Shown: one piece after another, positions 56,774 to 64,000 of the stretch
Layout of the letters: every line of letters starts with the position of its first letter
How positions within the stretch are numbered: position 1 is the first letter of the stretch
Origin: ZC4RG30 sp049841155
GTDB lineage: Bacteria > Pseudomonadota > Gammaproteobacteria > Steroidobacterales > Steroidobacteraceae
Assembly: GCA_049841155.1 (NCBI GenBank)
Contig: JASGHI010000003.1
Location: forward strand, 1,860,001 to 1,924,000
Direction of reading: 5' to 3'
Length of the DNA: 64,000 bases
Made by a program: the position numbers and the translations under genes
The notes under the pieces: generated by a model
Databases searched by the model: none
What the model saw: only the letters and a program-made list of their open reading frames with translations
What the model was told of the DNA's origin: nothing

Positions 56774-57793
56774 TCATGGTCCCATGGACCTGGGCTTCAG
56801 TGAAGCTCGACCGTTTGTCAGGGCGCCCGATCTGAGAAGCCCGGACACGAAATTCGGCGGGTCCGTAACTTCCCTACGCAGCAGGTTGCAACGGATCCTG
56901 TTGAGCGCATGGCCAGCCAGAGCTGCAATATCTGCCAGCATGGCGTAGAGGCGGCCATGATTGAGAATGAAATAGCGGCGCCTGGACTCGAACCAGTAGC
57001 CGGGCAGCGATCGCATGCCGGCCTGTGCATCATTCACGCCGGTGCTCTGCCCCACCAGGTGCACCACGCGGCTGGCCGGAACATGCCAGCAGCGCCACCC
57101 GGAACGCCGGGCACGCAGCAGAAAATCGGTCTCCTCGAAATAGAGGAAGTAACCCTCGTCCAGCAGGCCGATGTCATCGATGACCTCGCGGCGGACGACC
57201 ACATAGGCCCCGGAAACCCAGTCCACTTCCTCGGGCTCGCGCGGCTTGCGCACCACGAGGGTGGAGCGGCTGAACAGCCTGTCGAACAGGCCGATCTGGG
57301 CGTAAGTCAGGAATTCACTGAGAGCAGACGGAAAACGGAAACAGCATGCCTGGGGAGTGCCGTCCGGATCCTCGCTCACCCCTCCCGCCACACCGACTTG
57401 CGGGTGGGCCGCCATGAAATCCAGCAGCAGCCGCAGTGCGCCGGGACGCACGAGAGTATCCGGGTTCAGCAGCAGCACATGGCGCAGATCCGGATGCCGC
57501 CCCAGCATCGCCCGGATAGCCACGTTGTTGCCGTAGGCAAACCCCCCGTTGCGGGGCGCCGGGATCAGCGTTACCCAGTCCTGCCATCCGTTTTCGGCGA
57601 TGGCCGCGCCGATTTTCTCCACCGAATCATCACCGGAGGCGTTGTCCACCACGATGACGCGGACATCCACCGAGGCCCGCTCCGCCACCAGGCTGCGCAG
57701 GCAATCCACAGCCAGCCCCGGAGTGCGCCAGTTGACCACCAGAATGCCGAGTTCCGGGGCCGAATCGGGCTTTCCTGTCATCTTTGCGTCCAT
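56774..57793 (-). CDS. GT2 glycosyltransferase (rhamnosyltransferase-like)
   Basis: A GT-A fold glycosyltransferase of about 339 residues with LGILVVNWRTPGLAVDCLRSL, VIVVDNASGDDS, PRNGGFAYGNNVAIRAML, HVLLLNPDTLVRPGAL (the N-P-D metal/nucleotide motif), and VDWVSGAYVVVRREVIDDIGLLDEGYFLYFEETDF. This is the WbbL-like pattern seen in O-antigen and glycolipid clusters. ATG is 57793 or 57781 (MTGK), which has a GGA 8 nt upstream. It is divergent from the polyketide synthase gene. Upstream of the acyltransferase gene there is a 240-nt gap in which I saw nothing distinctive. Confidence 0.87.
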   Translation of the reverse strand: MDAKMTGKPDSAPELGILVVNWRTPGLAVDCLRSLVAERASVDVRVIVVDNASGDDSVEKIGAAIAENGWQDWVTLIPAPRNGGFAYGNNVAIRAMLGRHPDLRHVLLLNPDTLVRPGALRLLLDFMAAHPQVGVAGGVSEDPDGTPQACCFRFPSALSEFLTYAQIGLFDRLFSRSTLVVRKPREPEEVDWVSGAYVVVRREVIDDIGLLDEGYFLYFEETDFLLRARRSGWRCWHVPASRVVHLVGQSTGVNDAQAGMRSLPGYWFESRRRYFILNHGRLYAMLADIAALAGHALNRIRCNLLRREVTDPPNFVSGLLRSGALTNGRASLKPRSMGP

Positions 57794-57896
57794 ATCCGTG
57801 ACATGGTACCGATCCCGGCCCGCCGGCGACTCTGAAAAATCACCCTCTGCGGCTGGCTTCACATTCGCCGACCGCGCCAGCCGGATAATCTCCTTT

Positions 57897-57902
57897 TACA
57901 AT
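57897..57902 (+). promoter_or_regulatory. Candidate -10 of the polyketide synthase gene
   Basis: TACAAT matches 5 of 6 positions of the -10 consensus and lies 35 nt before the PKS start codon. I found no good -35 at the right spacing. The GT2/PKS divergent gap is 144 nt. Confidence 0.3.
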
Positions 57903-57937
57903 CTGCCCGTGCCCTCCGAAATCACCGCCCCCAGCCG

Positions 57938-60900
57938 ATGACCGCTCTCGACGACAACGACATTGCCATCGTGGGCATGGCATTGCGCGTCCCCGGCGCC
58001 TCCACGCCGGAACAGTACTGGCGCAACCTGATCGACGGCGTCGAGTCGCTGCAGTTCTACAGCGAGGAGCAACTGCTCGCACGCGGCGTATCACCGGCAT
58101 CGCTGGCGGACCGCAACTACATCCGCGCCGGCATGCCGCTGCAGGACATGGATCAGTTCGATCCGGAGTTCTTCGGCTTCAGCCCCAAGGAAGCGGCGAT
58201 CCTCGATCCGCAGCACCGGCAGTTCTATGAAGTCGCCTGGGAGGCGCTCGAGCGGGCGGGACACCCGCCCTCGAAGTTCGGCGGAAGCATCGGCCTGTTT
58301 GCCGGCAGTGGCATGGCCGCCTACTTCGCCCACAACATCCTCAGCAACCGTGAGCTGCTGGACTCCGTCGGCATGTTCCTGCTGCGGCACACCGGCAACG
58401 ACAAGGATTTCCTTGCCACACGTGTCTCCTACTCCTTCGACCTGAAGGGCCCCAGCGTCAACGTGCAGACGGCCTGCTCCACTTCGCTGGTAGCCACACA
58501 TCTGGCCGTGCAGAGCCTGCTGGCCCGCGAGTGCGATATGGCCCTGGCGGGCGGCGTGACGATCGAGCTGCCGCACGCCGTGGGCTATTATTACAAGGAA
58601 GGCGAAATCCTTTCGCCCGATGGCCATTGCCGCAGTTTCGACCATCGCTCCAAGGGCACGATCTTCGGCAGCGGCACCGGCGTCGTCGTGCTGCGGCGAC
58701 TCGCCGATGCGATTGCCGATGGCGATCATATCCACGCCGTGATCAAGGGCAGCGCGGTCAACAACGATGGCTCCTCGAAGGTGGGCTACCTCGCGCCCAG
58801 CGTCGACGGCCAAGCCGCGGCGGTTTCCGAAGCCATTGCCATATCCGGCGTCGAAGCCGAGTCCATCGGCTACGTCGAATGCCACGGCACCGCAACACCG
58901 GTCGGCGACCCCATCGAGATCGCCGCGCTCACCCAGGCATTCCGTGAAACGACGGATCGCCGGGAGTTCTGCTTCGTCGGCTCGGTCAAGACGAACATCG
59001 GTCATCTGGACACCGCGGCAGGTGTCGCGAGCCTCATCAAGGCGGCGCTGTCGCTGGAGAATGGCCGCATTCCGCCGTCGTTGAACTACGAGGCGCCGAA
59101 TCCAGCCATAGACTTCGCCGCCAGCCCCTTCAAGGTCGCCGATCGCGCCATCGACTGGCACGCCAGCGGGCCACGGCGTGCGGCCGTGAACTCGCTGGGC
59201 GTTGGCGGCACGAATGCCTTCGTAGTGCTGCAGCAACCCCCGGAGGAAACGCCCGCAAGCCAGTCAGCCGGGGCGCAGCCGATCGTGATCTCCGCGCGCA
59301 ATCGGCGCGCGCTGGATGATGCCGCGCGCCGGCTTGCTGCGTGGCTGCGCGAGAATCCGCAGGTGCCCCTGGCCGACATCGCCTGGACGCTGTGGGAAGG
59401 CAGGCATGGCTTCGAGCAGCGGCGCGTGCTCGCCGCCGCAAGTCACGCCGAGGCTGCCGAACTGCTGGAGAGCGGCGATGCCCGGCGCGTGTTCAACCAC
59501 GCGAAGGAACTGGAACGGCCATCCGTAGTCTTCATGTACCCGGGCGGCGGCGCCCAGTACTTCCAGATGGGCCGCGGCCTCTATGATTCCGAGCCCATCT
59601 TCCGCGAGCACATGGATCGTGGCTTCGAGCTGCTGCGCAGCCGCCATCAAGTGGACCTGGCGCCGGTCTTCCTTGCCGCGGAACCGCTGCGCGAGCGGAC
59701 GGAAAGCGAGCTTGCGAAACCCTCCGTGCAGCTGCCGCTGATCTTCCTGATCGAGTACGCACTGACCCGGCTCTGGGAGCACTACGGCATCAAGCCGGCC
59801 GCGCTCGTCGGCCACAGCATGGGCGAGAACACGGCCGCGTGCATCGCCGGCGTGATTTCCTTCGAGGATGCGCTGGGCCTGGTGCGCCTGCGTGGCCAGC
59901 TGATGGACGAAGTGCCCGCGGGCGCCATGCTGAGCGTCTCGATGCCGGCCACGGACCTGGTCGGGATTCTGGGCCCGGACCTCGACCTTGCAACGGCCAA
60001 CAGCCCCCAGCTTTCGGTGGCTTCCGGCCCCATACAGCGCATCGATGAGCTCGCCGCCCATCTGGCCACGCTGGGCGTGGACTGCCAGCGCGTACGCATC
60101 AACATTGCCGCGCATTCGCGCATGCTCGACGGAATCCTCGAACGGTTCCGCGCCTACCTCAAGAGCGTCCCGCTGCGCGAACCCGGCCTTCCCATCCTCT
60201 CGAACCGCACCGGGCAGTGGCTGGCCCCTGCACGGGCGCGGGATCCGGAATACTGGGTCGAGCATCTGCGCAACACCGTGCTGTTCGCCGACAACGTGCA
60301 GACCCTGCTGGAAGCCGGTGACCGCGTGTTCCTGGAGGTGGGGCCCGGCAACATCCTGGGGTCCTTCGTGCGCCAGAACCCGGCTGCGCCCGCACAGCGC
60401 GTCTTTTCCTCGCTGCGCCATCCCAACGACCCTTCGGGAGACGACATCTACCTGAAGGCGGTCGCGGCGCGGCTGTGGGCCGTCGGAGCCCCCATCAATG
60501 TACAGGCGCTGTGGAAGGACAAGCGGCGGCGCATATCGATGCCCACCTACCCTTTCCAGCATGCAGGCTACTGGATTGCGCCGGGCACCCATGCACAGCT
60601 CGCCAGTACCGCCGACGAGCGCCCGATGCGGCTTGCACACATCGAGGACTGGTTCCGCATTCCCCGCTGGGTACAGCAGGGGATTGTCGACGTCGACGAT
60701 ACGCCGCGGACCTGGCTGGTGTTCCATGGCCACGAGCCGCTGGCCGACCACGCCGTGCAGAGGCTGCGCGAACGGGGCAATACCGTACTTTCCGTACTAT
60801 CCGGCGACACCTTTGCAAAACTGGATGAGCACACCTACACGCTGGCTCCGGAAGCCGGCGGCACCGGCTACTCCGAACTGATCGCGGATCTTGCCGAGCG

Positions 60901-63900
60901 CGGCCTGCTGCCCGACTGCATCCTGCACACCTGGCTCATCACCTGGGACCAGGCTTTCCGGCCGGGGTCCACGTTCTTCCACCGCAACCAGGAATACGGC
61001 TTCTACTCGCTGTTCCATCTTGCCCAGGCGCTCGGCAAGTCAGGATCGCCGGAAAAGCCGCTGCAGATGATCGTTGCCGGAAACGGGCTGCTGCGCATCC
61101 AGGACGAGCCGGCACCCTATCCGGACAAGGCGACGGTGCTCGGCCCCTGTGCCGTGATCCCGCGCGAGTTCCCCAACATCCGCTGCCGTTTCGTCGATCT
61201 GGACCTGCCGCTGCCGCAGACCAAGGACCGCCGGCCGCCCCCCGCGCGCGAACCCGGCCGCGCACTGGATGCACTGCTGGAGGAACTGACCGGCACGATG
61301 GGCAACGGAGTTTTCGCATGGCGCAATGGCGTACGCTGGCAGCGCCATGTCTCCCGGTGGAATCCCCCGGCGCCAGACAGCTTCGCGCCGCGCCTGCGAC
61401 CCGGCGGCACCTATCTGATCACCGGCGGCATGGGCGGCATCGCCGGCGTACTGGCTGAATGGCTGGCGAAAGAGTATCAAGCGCGCCTCGTGCTGCTGGC
61501 CCGCACACCGCTGCCGCGCCGCGCTGACTGGGACGACTGGCTTGAACGCAACAAGCCCGCCGACCCGATTTCGCGGAGCATCCGCCGCATCCGGCAGCTC
61601 GAAGCGCTGGGGGGCAAGGTTCTGCCCGTATCGGCCGACGTCACCGTCGCCGAGCGCATGACCGAAGTGCTCGAAGAAGTACGCAAGACTTTCGGTGAGA
61701 TCCATGGCGTGTTCCATGCCGCCGGCGTGATCCGCGACAACCTGATCCAGCTCAAGGGGCAGCGCGACATCGAGGACGTGTTCTCCGCCAAGGTCTACGG
61801 GACCGTGGTGCTCGACAACCTCTTCGCCGGCTCGAAGCTGGACTTCATGCTGCTGTTCTCCTCCACCAGCGCCTTCATCGCGCCGCAGGGCCAGGTGGAC
61901 TACGTGGGCGCAAATGCCTTCCTCAACGCCTTCGCCGACTCGCGGCGTGCCCTGCGCGCCTTCCCGGTCATCGCCGTGAACTGGGGCGTGTGGAAAGGCA
62001 TCGGAATGGTCGATACGGCCAGCGGCGCAGAACATGCCCTTTCACTGGATCAGGCGCCCAACACCCTCTCCAGCGATGCGACCCATCATCCGCTGATTGC
62101 ACGGCACCTGTCGTTCCGCGATGGCGTTTCCACCGTCCACTGGCTGGAAGGCACCTTGTCTGCGGAACGCGACTGGGTGATCAACGAGCACCGTCTGGGC
62201 AACGGCGATGCGCTGCTGCCCGGAACTGGTTATCTGGAGCTGATCCGGGCGGCCCTGGCGGAGATCGGCATGCCTTCCGGCTGGCAGGTGACGAACCTGC
62301 TGTTCCAGTCGCCGCTTTACGTGCGCGAAGGCCGGAGCCGCACCTGGCGGGTGCGGCTGCAGGGCTCGGATGCGCGCTGGGATGTCGATGTATTCGCCCA
62401 GCTGCTCGATGCCGCGGACGGACAGGATCAGTGGGAAACCTGTGCGTCGGCGCGGGTGCTGCCGGGAAGGCCCGACGTCCGCACCATTGTCCCCCTGGGA
62501 GAGATAGAAGCGCGCTGCACGGCATATGTACGGGTCGCCGGCGGCAGCGGCACGCTGCGCACGCGCCAGGAAGATCACCTCCGGTTCGGCCCGCGCTGGC
62601 GGGTCCTGAAGAAACAGGCGCTCGGCGAGCGTGAAGCATTCGCGTGGCTCAGGCTGGCGGACGAATATCGCGATGACCTGGAGCAGTACGGCCTGCATCC
62701 CGGCCTGCTGGACATTGCCACCGGCTATGCCATGGACCTCATTCCGGGCTACGCCCAGCATGAAGTCGCGCAGAACCTGTGGGCGCCCATCATGTACCGC
62801 GCCTTCCATCTGCACGCGCCGCTGCAGCAGGAAATAGCAAGCTGGGTACGGCTGTCCCAGGAAAGCGATCCCGAGAACGGCTTCGTCGCCTTCGACATCA
62901 CGATTACCGATTCACAGGGGCAGGTCCTGGCCGAGGCCGAGCGGCTCACCCTGCGCCGCATAGAGGGCGCGATGGCCGCCCCCCTGCCCGCGCCGGACGC
63001 GGGCAGCACTGCCGGCAAGAACGCCGGCAGCCCGTCATCACCCGCGCAACTGGCCCTGCAGCACAATGTCTCGCAGGGCATCACCGCCGCGCGCGGCATG
63101 CAGGCCCTGGCACGCGTACTGTCGGCGCCTGCCATGCCCTCGACCGTCATCGTCAGCTCCATGGAGCTTCCGGCGCTGATCCGTCAGGCCGATGCACTCA
63201 GTCAGGCGGCGGTTACCAGCTCCGATACACGTTTCTCCCGGCCCCAGCTCGACAGTGATTTCGAGCCGCCTCGCGATGAGCTCGAAAGACAGCTCGCAGA
63301 ACTGTGGGGCAAGCTGCTGGGTGTGGAAGGTGTCGGCATCCACGACAGCTTCTTCGATCTGGGTGGACACTCCCTGATCGCCGTGCGCCTTTTCAACGAG
63401 ATCAGCGACAGGTTCTCGGTGGATCTGCCCATGTCCGTGCTGATGCAATCACCGACGATTGCCGCGCTGGCTCCGCTGATCCGCTCCCAGGCACCGGAAC
63501 TGGCCGGCGCAGCCGGCACGCCCGCGGCCGGCGACACCGCCACGACCGCGACGATGCGGGCGCTGAAGTACCTGCACCTGGTCCCCATGCACAGTGGCCC
63601 GGTCGCCAACCGCACACCGCTGTTCATGGTCGCCGGCATGTTCGGCAACGTGCTGAACCTCAGCCATCTCGCCCATCTTCTCGGCGAAGAGCGGCCCTTC
63701 TACGCCCTGCAGGCGCGCGGCCTGTTCGGTGACATGGAGCCCCACGAATCCTTCGAGGATGCCGCAAGGGATTACATCGAGGAGATGCGCCAGGTGCAGC
63801 CGCAGGGCCCCTACCTCGTCGGCGGCTTCTCCGGCGGCGGCATCATCGCCTACGAGATCGCGAAGCAACTGCTCGCGGCCGGAGAGCAGGTATCCAAGGT

Positions 63901-64000
63901 CATCCTGCTCGACACGCCGATCCGCGAGAACACGCACTTCAGCATCCCGGACCGGATCTCGATGTTCATGACCGGCCTGCGGCGTGAAGGTCCGTCGTTC
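57938..64000 (+). CDS. Type I polyketide synthase, KS-AT-KR-DH-ACP-TE (3' end outside window)
   Basis: The frame is open from ATG 57938 to the window edge (2021 residues seen). The ketosynthase (about 5-430) has TACSTSLV (Cys180), ECHGTATPVGDP (His316) and KTNIGHLDTAAG (His356). The acyltransferase (about 525-830) has VGHSMGE (Ser627). A linker leads to the ketoreductase (about 1150-1345): GGTYLITGGMGG, Ser1309, Tyr1322. The dehydratase-like domain (about 1385-1660) has NEHRLGNGDALLPG (His1418) and LHPGLLDIATG (Asp1592). The carrier domain has DLGGHSLIAV (Ser1812). The thioesterase begins at about 1895 with GGFSGGG (Ser1965). All domains look catalytically intact. KR precedes DH, unlike the canonical DH-KR order. 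One module and a TE suggest one extension, or iterative use, then release. Confidence 0.93.
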   Translation, partial: MTALDDNDIAIVGMALRVPGASTPEQYWRNLIDGVESLQFYSEEQLLARGVSPASLADRNYIRAGMPLQDMDQFDPEFFGFSPKEAAILDPQHRQFYEVAWEALERAGHPPSKFGGSIGLFAGSGMAAYFAHNILSNRELLDSVGMFLLRHTGNDKDFLATRVSYSFDLKGPSVNVQTACSTSLVATHLAVQSLLARECDMALAGGVTIELPHAVGYYYKEGEILSPDGHCRSFDHRSKGTIFGSGTGVVVLRRLADAIADGDHIHAVIKGSAVNNDGSSKVGYLAPSVDGQAAAVSEAIAISGVEAESIGYVECHGTATPVGDPIEIAALTQAFRETTDRREFCFVGSVKTNIGHLDTAAGVASLIKAALSLENGRIPPSLNYEAPNPAIDFAASPFKVADRAIDWHASGPRRAAVNSLGVGGTNAFVVLQQPPEETPASQSAGAQPIVISARNRRALDDAARRLAAWLRENPQVPLADIAWTLWEGRHGFEQRRVLAAASHAEAAELLESGDARRVFNHAKELERPSVVFMYPGGGAQYFQMGRGLYDSEPIFREHMDRGFELLRSRHQVDLAPVFLAAEPLRERTESELAKPSVQLPLIFLIEYALTRLWEHYGIKPAALVGHSMGENTAACIAGVISFEDALGLVRLRGQLMDEVPAGAMLSVSMPATDLVGILGPDLDLATANSPQLSVASGPIQRIDELAAHLATLGVDCQRVRINIAAHSRMLDGILERFRAYLKSVPLREPGLPILSNRTGQWLAPARARDPEYWVEHLRNTVLFADNVQTLLEAGDRVFLEVGPGNILGSFVRQNPAAPAQRVFSSLRHPNDPSGDDIYLKAVAARLWAVGAPINVQALWKDKRRRISMPTYPFQHAGYWIAPGTHAQLASTADERPMRLAHIEDWFRIPRWVQQGIVDVDDTPRTWLVFHGHEPLADHAVQRLRERGNTVLSVLSGDTFAKLDEHTYTLAPEAGGTGYSELIADLAERGLLPDCILHTWLITWDQAFRPGSTFFHRNQEYGFYSLFHLAQALGKSGSPEKPLQMIVAGNGLLRIQDEPAPYPDKATVLGPCAVIPREFPNIRCRFVDLDLPLPQTKDRRPPPAREPGRALDALLEELTGTMGNGVFAWRNGVRWQRHVSRWNPPAPDSFAPRLRPGGTYLITGGMGGIAGVLAEWLAKEYQARLVLLARTPLPRRADWDDWLERNKPADPISRSIRRIRQLEALGGKVLPVSADVTVAERMTEVLEEVRKTFGEIHGVFHAAGVIRDNLIQLKGQRDIEDVFSAKVYGTVVLDNLFAGSKLDFMLLFSSTSAFIAPQGQVDYVGANAFLNAFADSRRALRAFPVIAVNWGVWKGIGMVDTASGAEHALSLDQAPNTLSSDATHHPLIARHLSFRDGVSTVHWLEGTLSAERDWVINEHRLGNGDALLPGTGYLELIRAALAEIGMPSGWQVTNLLFQSPLYVREGRSRTWRVRLQGSDARWDVDVFAQLLDAADGQDQWETCASARVLPGRPDVRTIVPLGEIEARCTAYVRVAGGSGTLRTRQEDHLRFGPRWRVLKKQALGEREAFAWLRLADEYRDDLEQYGLHPGLLDIATGYAMDLIPGYAQHEVAQNLWAPIMYRAFHLHAPLQQEIASWVRLSQESDPENGFVAFDITITDSQGQVLAEAERLTLRRIEGAMAAPLPAPDAGSTAGKNAGSPSSPAQLALQHNVSQGITAARGMQALARVLSAPAMPSTVIVSSMELPALIRQADALSQAAVTSSDTRFSRPQLDSDFEPPRDELERQLAELWGKLLGVEGVGIHDSFFDLGGHSLIAVRLFNEISDRFSVDLPMSVLMQSPTIAALAPLIRSQAPELAGAAGTPAAGDTATTATMRALKYLHLVPMHSGPVANRTPLFMVAGMFGNVLNLSHLAHLLGEERPFYALQARGLFGDMEPHESFEDAARDYIEEMRQVQPQGPYLVGGFSGGGIIAYEIAKQLLAAGEQVSKVILLDTPIRENTHFSIPDRISMFMTGLRREGPSF

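Noticed and set aside
1..64000. tRNA, rRNA, insertion sequences, prophage or integrase genes
   Set aside because: I looked for cloverleaf-like segments, transposase and integrase motifs on both strands and found none. A tRNA scan would be decisive.

Overview
The window is about 64 kb of high-GC DNA packed with genes on both strands. It looks like a gammaproteobacterial chromosome. The ponA / pilMNOPQ / aroK-aroB block, the ybbAP / tesA pair, yajQ and an OxyR with both redox cysteines all fit that group. FecR-type signalling and the gene mix lean towards the Nevskiales/Steroidobacterales/Xanthomonadales side, but that placement is inference. I saw no rRNA, tRNA, CRISPR array, transposase or integrase.

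Layout. 0-1.4 kb: end of an ECF sigma factor and its FecR-type anti-sigma factor. 1.4-9.4 kb (minus strand): a complete unfused operon trpE-G-D-C-F-B-A. Every junction is a 4-nt stop/start overlap, a Bcr/CflA-type MFS exporter is attached at the end, and the operon is preceded by a textbook attenuator whose 15-residue leader peptide has three consecutive Trp codons. 9.4-17.4 kb: a HerA-like ATPase, a TlpA-like lipoprotein and yajQ; OsmC, a nitroreductase, oxyR, an LCAT-like hydrolase and a small membrane protein. 17.4-25.5 kb: an acyl-CoA dehydrogenase with its LysR regulator, a divergent-sequence EAL protein, a DUF4139 protein, an anchored protein and a membrane-bound metallophosphoesterase. 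25.5-30.9 kb: ybbP-ybbA diverging from tesA-fadD.

30.8-34.2 kb: the most unusual part. It is AT-richer than its surroundings and holds three proteins resembling the DUF6502 family. Between the second and third sits a small exported protein made of nine decapeptide repeats (IIGTG followed by a lysine-rich tail). That gene has its own candidate promoter with tandem upstream direct repeats and its own intrinsic terminator. The third DUF6502-like gene is translationally coupled to the housekeeping dgt-aroB-aroK genes; the others look acquired.

34.2-46.8 kb: dgt, aroB, aroK, an Ig-repeat lipoprotein, pilQ-P-O-N-M (type IV pilus secretin and alignment complex), then the divergent class A penicillin-binding protein. 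46.8-64 kb: a surface-glycoconjugate locus with three GT4 glycosyltransferases, a WecG/TagA-type glycosyltransferase fused to a STAS domain, a GT2 glycosyltransferase, a PIG-L deacetylase, a hexapeptide acyltransferase, secreted PA14 and DUF1996 proteins and an SCO1-like protein. It ends in a type I polyketide synthase with the order KS-AT-KR-DH-ACP-TE that runs off the window. Together these suggest a polyketide- or lipid-decorated glycan or glycolipid.

Family names come from motif recognition; no database search was run.
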